From Pseudomonas fluorescens (GTDB taxonomy: Bacteria; Pseudomonadota; Gammaproteobacteria; Pseudomonadales; Pseudomonadaceae): a stretch of 48,045 nucleotides of DNA. Below, in pieces: positions 7,928 to 16,076 of this stretch. Below the pieces are notes generated by a model. It searched no databases. It was not told the origin of the DNA and saw nothing but the letters and a program-made list of their open reading frames with translations. The DNA lies in the NCBI RefSeq assembly GCF_000967965.1, contig NZ_LACC01000022.1, positions 263,255-311,299 on the forward strand, written 5' to 3'. How positions within the stretch are numbered: the stretch's first letter is position 1; each line of letters begins with the position of its first letter. The translations under genes were made by a program, and so were the position numbers.

Positions 7928-8796
7928 TTCAAACCGACAAACTGCCAATAGAGGTCGGTTATTTGACCACCCCAGAGCAACGCAATCCAGCCGGCAATGG
8001 CCAGATAGGGGCCGAAAGGGATCGGCGTCGAGGTTTTTGCATTACGCCAGCGCAGCAGCATCAGCCCGATAATGGCACCCACCAGCGAGGACAGCAGGAT
8101 GGTCAGCGGCAAAATCTGCCAGCCACCCCAGGCGCCCAGCATCGCCAGCAGCTTGAAATCACCGTAGCCCATGCCGTCCTTGCCCGTGGTCAGCTTGAAC
8201 AGCCAGAACACCGACCACAGCAGGCTGTAACCGGCGATCGCCCCCCAAAGCGCCTCGTGCAACGACACGAACAGGCCGAAACTGTTGACGATCAACCCCA
8301 GCCATATCAACGGCAGCACCAGTACGTCCGGCAATATCTGATGTTCGGCGTCGATCAGGCTCATCGCCAGCAACCCCCAGCTCAGGACCAGCACCAGGGC
8401 GGCCGGCCAACCGAAGCCGAAGTGCCAGGCAACAAACGCCGACAACAGCCCGCAGGCCAGTTCGGTCAACGGATAGCGCGGGCTGATCGCTGCCGCACAG
8501 GCTGAGCAGCGGCCGCGCAAAAATACATAACTGAGCAACGGGATGTTTTCCCAGGCGCGGATTCGGTGACCGCAGTGCGGGCACTGGGAGTGGGGCAGCA
8601 ACAGGTTATAGGTCGGCAACGGCGTTTCGCCAGGCAGCCCGAGAATGTCATGGGCCTGCTCACGCCAGTCGCGTTCGAGCATTTTCGGCAGGCGCCAGAT
8701 CACAACATTGAGGAAACTGCCGACCAGCAGGCCGGTGATGCCTGCGAGAAGGACAAAGGCCAGCGCAGAGTGAATCAGGATTTCATTCAAGGGCAT
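7924..8796 (-). CDS. pilD: Prepilin peptidase / N-methyltransferase PilD
   Basis: A 290-residue polytopic inner-membrane aspartic protease that cuts the leader from type IV prepilins (and type II secretion pseudopilins) and methylates the new N-terminal Phe. With the start at MPLNEILIHS the zinc cysteines fall at C72, C75, C97 and C100 (QCPHC and RCSAC), which agrees with P. aeruginosa PilD. The two catalytic aspartates are visible in LIDAEHQILPD and the GMGYGDFKLL (GxGD) motif. The gene starts 1 nt after the pilC stop and overlaps coaE. The substrate PilA is encoded divergently 1.4 kb away. Without a local pilB, PilD may chiefly serve other secretion or pilus systems. Confidence 0.95.
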   Translation of the reverse strand: MPLNEILIHSALAFVLLAGITGLLVGSFLNVVIWRLPKMLERDWREQAHDILGLPGETPLPTYNLLLPHSQCPHCGHRIRAWENIPLLSYVFLRGRCSACAAAISPRYPLTELACGLLSAFVAWHFGFGWPAALVLVLSWGLLAMSLIDAEHQILPDVLVLPLIWLGLIVNSFGLFVSLHEALWGAIAGYSLLWSVFWLFKLTTGKDGMGYGDFKLLAMLGAWGGWQILPLTILLSSLVGAIIGLMLLRWRNAKTSTPIPFGPYLAIAGWIALLWGGQITDLYWQFVGLK

Positions 8797-8797
8797 G

Positions 8798-10015
8798 TCA
8801 GATCGCTGAGCCAAGTTGGAAGATGGGCAGGTACATGGCAACTACCAGTCCACCGACGATAACACCCAGCACCACCATGATGAATGGCTCCATCAGGCTG
8901 GTGAGGTTATCGACCATGTTATCGACGTTGTCTTCGTAGAACCCCGCGACTTTGTCGAGCATAGCGTCCAGGGTGCCGGACTCTTCGCCGATGGCGGTCA
9001 TTTGTATCGCCATGTTCGGAAAGACGCCGCAGGTGCGCATGGCGAAATGCAATTGCATGCCGGTCGAGATGTCCTGCCGGATGCGCAGTACCGCGCGCTT
9101 GAACACGACATTGCCGGTCGCACCGGCCACTGATTCCAGGGCCTCCACCAGCGGCACGCCGGCAGCGAAAGTGGTCGACAGTGTACGGGCGAACCGGGCC
9201 ACGGCGGACTTGTGCATCAGGGTGCCCACCAGCGGCAGTTTCAGCAGCGAGGTGTCCAACCGGTCACGGAAGGCGGGGGATGTCCTGAGGGCGTGGCGCA
9301 CGCCGAAGGTCATCGTGATAAGCGCGCCAAGGACCACCCACCACCAGGTCTGCATGAATTGCGACAGGCCAATGACCATCACGGTGAAGGCCGGCAGTTC
9401 GGCGCCAAAGCCTTTGAACACCGATTCGAATTGTGGCACGACATTGACCAGCAGAATCCCGGTGACAATCGCCGCGACGAACACCACCACCAGCGGGTAG
9501 GTCATGGCTTTCCTGATCCTGGCCTTGAGGCTTTCGCTTTTTTCCTTGTAGGTTGCGACCCGTTCCAAAAGGGTGTCGAGGGCACCGGCCTGTTCGCCGG
9601 CATCCACCAGGTTGCAATACAACTCATCGAAATACCGGGGCTTCTTGCGCAGGGCGGCGGCGAAGCTGCTGCCCGCCGCAACTTCCTGTTTCAGTTCGTC
9701 CACCAGCTTGCGCATGGCCGGATTGTCGAAGCCTTCGCCGATGATGTCGAAGGACTGCAATAACGGCACGCCGGCCTTCATCATCGTCGCCATTTGCCGG
9801 GTGAACAGGGCAATGTCCTGGGCCGTGATGCGCTTGCCCATGTTGAACACCGAATGGTTTTTTTTGCGGACCTTGCCGGGAGTGATGCCTTGCTTGCGCA
9901 GCTTCGCCTTGATCAGCGCCGGGTTTTGAGCGCTAAGTTCGCCGGTCACTTTTGTGCCTTTGCGGTCGATGCCTTCCCATGCATACACGCTGATTTTCGC
10001 TGCCTTGACCGCCAT
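8798..10015 (-). CDS. pilC: Type IV pilus inner-membrane platform protein PilC
   Basis: A 405-residue protein of the T2SF/PilC family. It has a soluble N-terminal part (about 1-60), a first T2SF domain (about 70-190), a membrane segment (FVAAIVTGILLVNVVPQFESVF), a second T2SF domain (about 270-390) and a C-terminal membrane helix (FIMVVLGVIVGGLVVAMYLPIFQL). PilC forms the platform on which the PilB and PilT ATPases drive pilin assembly and withdrawal. It heads pilC-pilD-coaE-yacG and is divergent from pilA. In P. aeruginosa pilB lies between pilA and pilC; here only 227 bp separate them. Confidence 0.95.
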   Translation of the reverse strand: MAVKAAKISVYAWEGIDRKGTKVTGELSAQNPALIKAKLRKQGITPGKVRKKNHSVFNMGKRITAQDIALFTRQMATMMKAGVPLLQSFDIIGEGFDNPAMRKLVDELKQEVAAGSSFAAALRKKPRYFDELYCNLVDAGEQAGALDTLLERVATYKEKSESLKARIRKAMTYPLVVVFVAAIVTGILLVNVVPQFESVFKGFGAELPAFTVMVIGLSQFMQTWWWVVLGALITMTFGVRHALRTSPAFRDRLDTSLLKLPLVGTLMHKSAVARFARTLSTTFAAGVPLVEALESVAGATGNVVFKRAVLRIRQDISTGMQLHFAMRTCGVFPNMAIQMTAIGEESGTLDAMLDKVAGFYEDNVDNMVDNLTSLMEPFIMVVLGVIVGGLVVAMYLPIFQLGSAI

Positions 10016-10180
10016 GTTCAGTCCTGGGTATTCCGATTGAATTGCTCTTATAGCCTAGTCAAGGGACGGGGCCAAACCCGCCAGGGTGAGGTGACAAAAA
10101 ACGTCAGATAGTGCTAATCCTGGTAGTAGGTAAGGGCTTTGCGGACACCATGCCCCCTGCCAACAGGGGCTTCTGGCCTT

Positions 10181-10194
10181 GGCACAGGCTGTGC
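10181..10194 (+). promoter_or_regulatory. Sigma-54 (-24/-12) promoter of pilA
   Basis: TTGGCACAGGCTGTGCTG has the invariant GG at 10181-10182 and GC at 10193-10194 with exactly 10 nt between, close to the TGGCAC-N5-TTGCW consensus. Transcription would begin near 10206, about 37 nt before the pilA ATG. P. aeruginosa pilA is known to use RpoN with the PilS/PilR pair, which is not encoded in this window. Confidence 0.75.
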
Positions 10195-10242
10195 TGCCAT
10201 GGGGCAGGTCATGAGCCTTCGACTCATGCATGGAGCTTGTAC

Positions 10243-10665
10243 ATGAACAATCAGAAAGGTTTTACCCTGATCGAGTTGCTCGTCGTGGTGGCGATCATCG
10301 GGATCCTGGCAACACTGGGCCTGCCGATGTATTCCAAGTACCAGGCCCGGGCCAAGGTCACGGCGGCGCTGGCCGAGCTGACTGCAATGAAGGTGCCATT
10401 CGAGGATGTGATCAGCCAGGGGGAAACCCCGACAATTGCCAACGTGGCGCCTGCCGGCGAGACATCGACCAACCACTGCACCCTGTCTGTGACGGCTACA
10501 ACGCCGGCGGGAGCGGGATCAATCGTTTGTACGTTGCACAATGCCCCGGGGGTGGTCCAGGGCAAAACCGTCACACTGACACGGGACGAAGACAAAGGCT
10601 GGTCATGCAAGAGCAGCGTTTCCCAGGATTACCTGCCTAAAGGGTGTTCCGGTTCTGCGGCATGA
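10243..10665 (+). CDS. pilA: Type IV major pilin PilA
   Basis: A 140-residue type IVa prepilin. The short leader MNNQKG is cut before Phe by PilD, and the following hydrophobic helix FTLIELLVVVAIIGILATLG carries the Glu at mature position 5 needed for assembly. GGAG lies 7 nt before the ATG. The globular part has four cysteines (NHCTLS, SIVCTL, WSCKSS, KGCSGS), enough for two disulfides; the last pair, in WSCKSSVSQDYLPKGC, resembles the C-terminal pilin loop. A sigma-54 promoter lies upstream and a terminator downstream, so it is a single-gene unit. Confidence 0.95.
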   Translation: MNNQKGFTLIELLVVVAIIGILATLGLPMYSKYQARAKVTAALAELTAMKVPFEDVISQGETPTIANVAPAGETSTNHCTLSVTATTPAGAGSIVCTLHNAPGVVQGKTVTLTRDEDKGWSCKSSVSQDYLPKGCSGSAA

Positions 10666-10679
10666 ATTGCTGAATCAAG

Positions 10680-10701
10680 TCCCCGCTTTTGCGGGGATTT
10701 T
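10680..10701 (+). terminator. Rho-independent terminator of pilA
   Basis: TCCCCGC-TTTT-GCGGGGA, a 7-bp perfect stem 14 nt after the pilA stop, followed by TTTTCCTG. Confidence 0.85.
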
Positions 10702-10886
10702 CCTGTTTGTCGACCCGTCGTCAAATGCCGCAGATAAAGCTCAGAAATTTCAGCATCTTAGGAACTTTCCATAAACCCGCAACTTGCATGCAGTGGTTGG
10801 GGTTCTCGTGCATTTTGCATGATTCCGAAAATTGGATGATTTTGTAACTTGTTGATTAATAAGGTTTTACTCTCTTTTTAGAAGTT

Positions 10887-10900
10887 GGCACAACGTTCGC
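10887..10900 (+). promoter_or_regulatory. Possible sigma-54 promoter before the BON-domain gene
   Basis: TTGGCACAACGTTCGCAAT has GG at 10887-10888 and GC at 10899-10900 with a 10-nt gap and a full TGGCAC -24 box; the -12 box reads TCGC instead of TTGC. A start near 10912 would leave a leader of about 54 nt before the ATG. No activator site was identified, so this is tentative. Confidence 0.45.
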
Positions 10901-10965
10901 AATATCCTAGGTAACCCTGCCGACAAGACACCCGGCAGACTTTCCGAAAAACAGGAGTTACTCGT

Positions 10966-11322
10966 ATGAAGAAGTTCGCTATCGCTGCCGCTACTGCTAC
11001 CGCGCTGACCCTGACCATGGCAAACGCGGCATTCGCCCAGACCACTCAAGCCACCCAGGCTCCAATGACCCTGGCGGCGGGTGAAATGACCAAGGCTACA
11101 GAAGCTACTTCCGATACCTGGATCACCACCAAAGTTAAAAGTGACCTGATGACTGAAAAAGGCATTCCAGGTACCGACATCAAAGTTGAAACCAACAAGG
11201 GTGTTGTATCGCTGTCGTCGACGGTCGCCATTACTGAAGCTCAGAAAACCACCGCAGTGGCCATTACCAAGAAAATCAAAGGCGTCAAGGCGGTCTCCGC
11301 TGACGGCCTCAAAGCCGAGTAA
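10966..11322 (+). CDS. Periplasmic BON-domain protein (OsmY-like)
   Basis: A 118-residue secreted protein. Its signal peptide (about residues 1-24, ending NAAFA) is followed by a Thr/Ala-rich linker and one BON domain (about 50-118: WITTKVKSDLMTEKGIPGTDIKVETNKGVVSLSS and so on). BON domains bind phospholipid surfaces, and relatives such as OsmY and DolP protect the envelope under osmotic or membrane stress. OsmY has two BON domains; this has one. GGAG precedes the ATG and a terminator follows. The equivalent P. aeruginosa gene, as I recall, is PA4739. Confidence 0.85.
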   Translation: MKKFAIAAATATALTLTMANAAFAQTTQATQAPMTLAAGEMTKATEATSDTWITTKVKSDLMTEKGIPGTDIKVETNKGVVSLSSTVAITEAQKTTAVAITKKIKGVKAVSADGLKAE

Positions 11323-11431
11323 GACAAGGCTTCTCGCCTGGACCGGGAGAAGGCGCGACAGACGGGCTGAGTCATACGTCTGTTGCAACCTGAGTGTTCA
11401 TGTGAAGGGCCATAAGGATGTGGCCGTCACT

Positions 11432-11462
11432 GGCCCCGCGCACTTTTGCCGGGGCCTGTTTT
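11432..11462 (+). terminator. Probable terminator after the BON-domain gene
   Basis: GGCCCCG (11432-11438) pairs with CGGGGCC (11450-11456), followed by TGTTTT. It lies about 110 nt after the stop codon, so the BON-gene mRNA would have a long 3' end. Confidence 0.65.
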
Positions 11463-11505
11463 ATGTGTAGCGCTGAAAACCCGCTCCCACATTGGATAGT
11501 GCTAA

Positions 11506-11799
11506 TCAATTGCTGCGTTTGCTGGTGATCTGTTTCAGCCGATTACCTTCGAACCGCAAGTATTGATACATCCCGCCATTCGGTCCGTAGGTCCATTCCT
11601 CGACCTGAAACTCCTCGCGCCGATCTGCACTGCGCTTGTACCCCAGCAAGTCGCGACTGACCGGTTCCCCGCATTTCTGCAGGACCTCACTCGAGCGATC
11701 GCCGACGCTGATCAACTGGCTGCCACAGCGCAGGGTATCGGCCGCCCAAGCCTGACTGGCGCAGAGCACCAGAACCAGGCCTGCCAGCCGCCGATTCAT
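11506..11799 (-). CDS. Small exported protein, DUF2845 family
   Basis: A 97-residue protein with a signal peptide (MNRRLAGLVLVLCASQAWAA), then DTLRCGSQLISVGDRSSEVLQKCGEP, whose two cysteines and G-x5-V-x2-KCG pattern fit DUF2845. The C-terminal part (EWTYGPNGGMYQYLRFEGNRLKQI) resembles the SmpA/OmlA-like fold, but this is only a resemblance. The ATG at 11799 shares one base with the stop of the upstream DUF748 gene (TGATG); a GTG one codon earlier is also possible. Coupled translation suggests the two envelope proteins are linked. Function unknown. Confidence 0.75.
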   Translation of the reverse strand: MNRRLAGLVLVLCASQAWAADTLRCGSQLISVGDRSSEVLQKCGEPVSRDLLGYKRSADRREEFQVEEWTYGPNGGMYQYLRFEGNRLKQITSKRSN

Positions 11800-14744
11800 C
11801 ACTCGGCATCCAGATGCATTGGTGTCACCACGCGGCCGTCACTTTGCGCCTCGCCCAGGTTGGCGTCGATGAAGTACACCCGGTCATCTTCCAGCTGGGC
11901 CTTGTCGACCAGATAATCCTTGATGCTGCTGGCGCGTTCCTGGCCCAGTTGACGCAACAGCACGTCGCTGGAGCTCCAGAACTTGATCACCTCGGCGCGC
12001 ATTTTCGCGGTGCGCTCTTCCTTGCCCAGGTCCTTCCATTCGGCAGGGGGCTGGGTTTTCAGGCGGGTGCGGTAGATACCTTCGAGCAGCGGGCCTTTTT
12101 CTCCGTCCGGCACTTCCAGCAACGAAGCCTGGGCCGGGACCTTGTCACCGCGGCGCTGGAGCATTTTGTAGTAGTTGTACTGGTACTCACGCTCCAGGCG
12201 TTGTTCGGCGATCAACGGGCCATCGCTGCTCTGGGCGGCGGTGCCTTCGATTTCCAGGCGCAGGGCTGGGCGTTCCTTGAGCGCCTTGGACAGTTTGTCC
12301 AGGGCGCCTTCGGCGTCCTTGCCCAATTCGCTGGAACCCGCTGCGAATGAAACGCTGCCCAGGTCTTCCGAGCCACCACCGTTGACCAGCCCGCCAATAA
12401 GTTTGAACGGTGCTGCCGCGGCTTTGACGACCAGGTTGCGCAGGGTCTGCCAGATAATCGGCATGACGCTGAACTGAGGGTTGTTCAGGTCGCCGGTGAC
12501 CGGAAGTTCGATGGAGATCTTGCCGTCGACGTCCTTGAGCAAGGCAATGGCCAGTTTCAGCGGCAGGCTCACGGCATCCGGGCTGTCGACTTTTTCACCC
12601 AGTTGCAGTTGTTCTACCACCACTTTGTTTTCGGCTTTGAGCTGACCCTTGGTGATCTGGTAGTGCAGGTCGAGATTGAGCCGGCCCTTGCGGATACGGT
12701 AGCCGGCGAACTTGCCGGAGTAGGGCGTCAGCGTGGTCAGTTCCACGCGTTTGAAGCTGGTGGCGATGTCGAGGCTGGCCATCGGGTCGAACGGATTGAC
12801 CGAGCCCTTGATGGTCACCGGCGCGTAGCGATCGACCTTGCCCTTGACGTCGACACTGGCCGGTTTCGGCTGGCGGCTGTCGATGGTGCCGATCTGCCCG
12901 TTGAGTTGCTGGATGGCGGTGGCGAAGTTCGGGGTCAGGCTGAAGTCGGCAAAGTTGGCCGAACCATCATTGATGAAAATCCCGCCGATGTGGATGCCCA
13001 GCGGTTTTTCGTTGCTGGCCGGTTTGCTTGCCGCCGGTTTTGCCCCGGAGTCCGCCGGCTGCGGAATCAGCAGGTCATCGATGTTGGTGGTGCGATCATC
13101 GTTGATCATGAAGCGCGCATAGGGCTGGAACAGGTTGATCTTGTCGATCGACAGGCTGTCCCCATGCTGATAGTTCAGGCCTTCGACCACGACCTGTTGC
13201 CACTTGAGGAAGTCGCGGGTTTTCAGGGTGTCCAGGGTATGCAACTGATCGACCTGGGCGCGGCCGGTGACGTTGAACGCCAGGGGCTCGGTGCTTTTCA
13301 GGTTGACTGCCAGATCGCTGCCCAGCATGCCGCTGCGCAGTTCCAGGCGAATGAACGGCGTGATGTAGGACTGGGCAACCCGCAGGTCGATGTCCTTGGT
13401 CTGTACCTTCAGTCTGGCGCTGACCGGGGCCAGGTTGACCTCGCCGTCGGCCATGATCTTGCCTTGCTTGCCCACGCCGGTATCGAGCTTGAGGGTAAAG
13501 GGTGAACCGCTGAGGCTGTCGAAGTTTTGCAGGTCGAGGTTCAGCGGACCCAGTTCCAGAGCGACGGCGGGTTGTGCCTTGCGGTCAGCCAGATGCACCT
13601 GGTAGTCGCGCAGTTGCACATCCTTGAGCAGCACCTGCCAGGGTTTGTCTGGGGCGGCCGGTTCAGGTTTCGGTGAGTCTGCCGCCGCCGGAGTACTGGT
13701 CGGTTCGGCATCCGCCTTGGCATTGGCGGTGGGTTTTGACGGTTGGCTGGCGAACAGTTTCTGCCAATCGAGTTGGCCGTCCGATTCCAGCGCGGCCCAG
13801 GTTTCCAGTTTGTGGCTGCGGATCTTGCCGACCACCACTTGCTGCTTGGCCAGGTCCACGGTGGTTTCGCTGACGTCCAGGCGCTCGAGCTTTACCAGCG
13901 GTCGACCATCCGGCGCCTTGATCGCGAAGGGGGCGATGCTGACCGCTACATTGTTCAGCAGCAGCTCGGTTTCCTTGGCCAGGTTGAGTTTGTAGTCGGT
14001 GCTGATGCTCATGACGCCGTTTTCGAGATCCAGTGGCACGGCATCGCGCACATAGGGCCAAAAGGCTTTCATCTTGCCATCAGTGATTTTCAGCTTACCT
14101 TCGGAGGCGATCGGGATCAGGCTGAAGTTGCCGGTCCAGTCGATCTGTCCGCCATTGGGGCCGACGGCCACCAGGGTCATGTCGGCGCTGTCATCGGGCA
14201 GGGTGCTGAGGTTCTTCAGCTCGAAATCGAGTGTGTCGTAGAGAAACTCGATGGGCTCGCTGGGCCGGGCGTCTTCAAAGTGCACGGCGCCGCCCGCCAG
14301 TTTGATCCGCTCGATGCGCAGCGGAAACGGCTTGGCATTAGGGTCGGCCGGCGTGGGTTCGCTCGCTGGCAGTTTGAACAGCCCGAGCAGATTGAGTTTG
14401 CCGTCCTTGCTGAACAGGATTTCGGTCTTGGGCTTGTCCAGTTCGACATCGGACAGGTGCACCGCCTTGGTCCACAGACTGTCGAATTGCAGGTTGGCGT
14501 ACAACCGCTCGAAACCGACCTGCTCCTTGCCGGGTTCGCCGATGTTCAAGCCCCAAAGGGTAAGCTCAAGGCTGAACGGATTGAATTCGATCCGCTGGAT
14601 GGTCGCCGGTGTGGTGGCGTAGTTGGTCAGTTGCTGGTTGGCAACGCGCAATGCGACACCCGGTAAAATCAGAAAACCCAGCAAGCTGTAGAGGGCCAGA
14701 GCAGTCAACAAGGCGCCGATGGCGCGAATCAATCCTTTGTGCAT
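11799..14744 (-). CDS. Large AsmA-like envelope protein, DUF748 family
   Basis: A protein of about 981 residues (start at MHKGLIRAIG; ATGs 3 and 15 codons further upstream are in frame and possible). One N-terminal membrane helix (about 5-27) is followed by a very long periplasmic region of repeating beta-rich AsmA/DUF748 character (for example IEFNPFSLELTLWGLNIGEPG), a low-complexity Ala/Pro/Lys stretch around residue 350, and a C-terminal OmpA-like section (SVSFAAGSSELGKDAEGALDKLSKALKERP, then LRLEIEGTA). AsmA-like proteins are thought to form grooves that carry phospholipids between membranes, and the OmpA-like end could hold peptidoglycan. Both roles are inferred for this protein. Confidence 0.8.
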   Translation of the reverse strand: MHKGLIRAIGALLTALALYSLLGFLILPGVALRVANQQLTNYATTPATIQRIEFNPFSLELTLWGLNIGEPGKEQVGFERLYANLQFDSLWTKAVHLSDVELDKPKTEILFSKDGKLNLLGLFKLPASEPTPADPNAKPFPLRIERIKLAGGAVHFEDARPSEPIEFLYDTLDFELKNLSTLPDDSADMTLVAVGPNGGQIDWTGNFSLIPIASEGKLKITDGKMKAFWPYVRDAVPLDLENGVMSISTDYKLNLAKETELLLNNVAVSIAPFAIKAPDGRPLVKLERLDVSETTVDLAKQQVVVGKIRSHKLETWAALESDGQLDWQKLFASQPSKPTANAKADAEPTSTPAAADSPKPEPAAPDKPWQVLLKDVQLRDYQVHLADRKAQPAVALELGPLNLDLQNFDSLSGSPFTLKLDTGVGKQGKIMADGEVNLAPVSARLKVQTKDIDLRVAQSYITPFIRLELRSGMLGSDLAVNLKSTEPLAFNVTGRAQVDQLHTLDTLKTRDFLKWQQVVVEGLNYQHGDSLSIDKINLFQPYARFMINDDRTTNIDDLLIPQPADSGAKPAASKPASNEKPLGIHIGGIFINDGSANFADFSLTPNFATAIQQLNGQIGTIDSRQPKPASVDVKGKVDRYAPVTIKGSVNPFDPMASLDIATSFKRVELTTLTPYSGKFAGYRIRKGRLNLDLHYQITKGQLKAENKVVVEQLQLGEKVDSPDAVSLPLKLAIALLKDVDGKISIELPVTGDLNNPQFSVMPIIWQTLRNLVVKAAAAPFKLIGGLVNGGGSEDLGSVSFAAGSSELGKDAEGALDKLSKALKERPALRLEIEGTAAQSSDGPLIAEQRLEREYQYNYYKMLQRRGDKVPAQASLLEVPDGEKGPLLEGIYRTRLKTQPPAEWKDLGKEERTAKMRAEVIKFWSSSDVLLRQLGQERASSIKDYLVDKAQLEDDRVYFIDANLGEAQSDGRVVTPMHLDAE

Positions 14745-14849
14745 GTGCGGCTTCATCTGTCTGAATCGGAGTGCCTTGGAGTATGGCATGCGTTTCCGGT
14801 TCCGAAGTGATTGGCCTGTTCAGGATTTTTCAGATTTCTCCCACAACGG

Positions 14850-15866
14850 TCAGAACTGCAGGATCAGGGTTTTCAGTGGTGGTTGCTGATCCATCGACGG
14901 AAAATCGGCGCCTGGCTTCATCACGGTCCATTCACGCACCGGCCGCCCGGCCTTTTCTGCACAACGCAAAACCTGCTCGCGCCAGTCGTCCATGCTGACC
15001 TTCGCCAGGTTGTTGCAGCAGATCAGCACGCCGTTGTCGGCGGTGGTCAGCAAGGCCGGTTTGAGCAGGCTCTGGTAGTCGCGCAGCAGGTCGACGGTGC
15101 CGAATGCGCTCTTGGCCCAGGCTGGAGGGTCGAGCAGCACCAGATCGTACTGGCGCTGTTCCAGGCGCTGATAGCTCGGCAGTTTTTGCCCGCGGCGCTG
15201 ACTGATCGGCAGGCCGGCCAGTTGGCGAATGGCCGGGAAGTAGTCGGACTGGATAAATTCCATGGTCGGCAACTGCGGGTTGAGTTGGCCGTTCTCCCGG
15301 CCGACCGCCAGGTTGCCTTCGGCGAAGTCCAGGTTGCACACCTCGCGCGCGCCACCGGCGGCGGCACTGAGGCCGACACCACAGGTGTAGGCGAACAGGT
15401 TCAGCACGCTCTTGTTCTTGCTGTGATCCTTGACCCAGCCGCGGGTGTTGCGCAGGTCGAGGAACAGCAGCGGGTCCTGGCCGACATGGCGACCGCGCAC
15501 CCGATAGTTCAGGCCCCATTCGTGGCCGACCAGGTCTTGCAGGGCGGCTTCGTCGGCGCGGTAAACGATGTCTTCGCGGTCGATGCGCGAATTGCCACGG
15601 GAGCGGTCGTTGTAGACCAGCAGGGTTTCAAAACCCAGGTGTTGATTGATCGCTTCGTGCAGTTGCAGCAGCGTCTCGCGCTCCAGCGCCTGGTGGAAAC
15701 TTTGCACCAGCAGTTGCGGGCCATAGCGGTCGATGGTCAGGCCCCCGGCACCTTCCTGGCTGCCGTGGAACAGGCGATAGCAATCGGTACCCTGGCTGTG
15801 CAACTCCGCCAGCAGATCCTGGCGACGTTCGAGGGCGGCGCGCAGCGCCTGATTCAAGGAAGACAT
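14850..15866 (-). CDS. Class I SAM-dependent rRNA methyltransferase, RlmK/RlmI-like
   Basis: A 338-residue methyltransferase starting MSSLNQALRAALERRQ (the frame is open further upstream but runs into a REPIN). The N-terminal part is a substrate-recognition region (HGSQEGAGGLTIDRYG). The Rossmann domain contains the SAM-binding motif LNLFAYTCGVGLSAAAGG and the catalytic-type motif LVLLDPPAWAKS. These features match enzymes methylating 23S rRNA (RlmI makes m5C, RlmK makes m7G), but the exact base cannot be assigned. It is monocistronic as far as can be seen. Confidence 0.8.
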   Translation of the reverse strand: MSSLNQALRAALERRQDLLAELHSQGTDCYRLFHGSQEGAGGLTIDRYGPQLLVQSFHQALERETLLQLHEAINQHLGFETLLVYNDRSRGNSRIDREDIVYRADEAALQDLVGHEWGLNYRVRGRHVGQDPLLFLDLRNTRGWVKDHSKNKSVLNLFAYTCGVGLSAAAGGAREVCNLDFAEGNLAVGRENGQLNPQLPTMEFIQSDYFPAIRQLAGLPISQRRGQKLPSYQRLEQRQYDLVLLDPPAWAKSAFGTVDLLRDYQSLLKPALLTTADNGVLICCNNLAKVSMDDWREQVLRCAEKAGRPVREWTVMKPGADFPSMDQQPPLKTLILQF

Positions 15867-15937
15867 GCTGGGCGCCTTGCAGGAGGGAAATGGGCGCGGG
15901 AGTTTAACACTGTGGAACAGAGATGAGGGGCTTGCCT

Positions 15938-16048
15938 GTGGCGAGGGAGCTTGCTCCCGCTGGGCTGCGAAGCGGACCCAAAATCCCGGCACATTTCGGT
16001 TTTTTTACGAGCGCTACGCACTCGAGCGGGAGCAAGCTCCCTCGCCAC
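15938..16048. repeat. REPIN (type GTGGCGAGGGAGC), inverted pair of REPs
   Basis: GTGGCGAGGGAGCTTGCTCC at 15938 returns as its reverse complement ending at 16048, with about 65 nt between arms. Each arm is itself a small hairpin (GGGAGCTTGCTCCC). This is the arrangement of Pseudomonas REPINs, which are spread by RAYT transposases. Confidence 0.85.
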
Positions 16049-16076
16049 AGAGATGATCACATTCAAGAAGTTGTGT

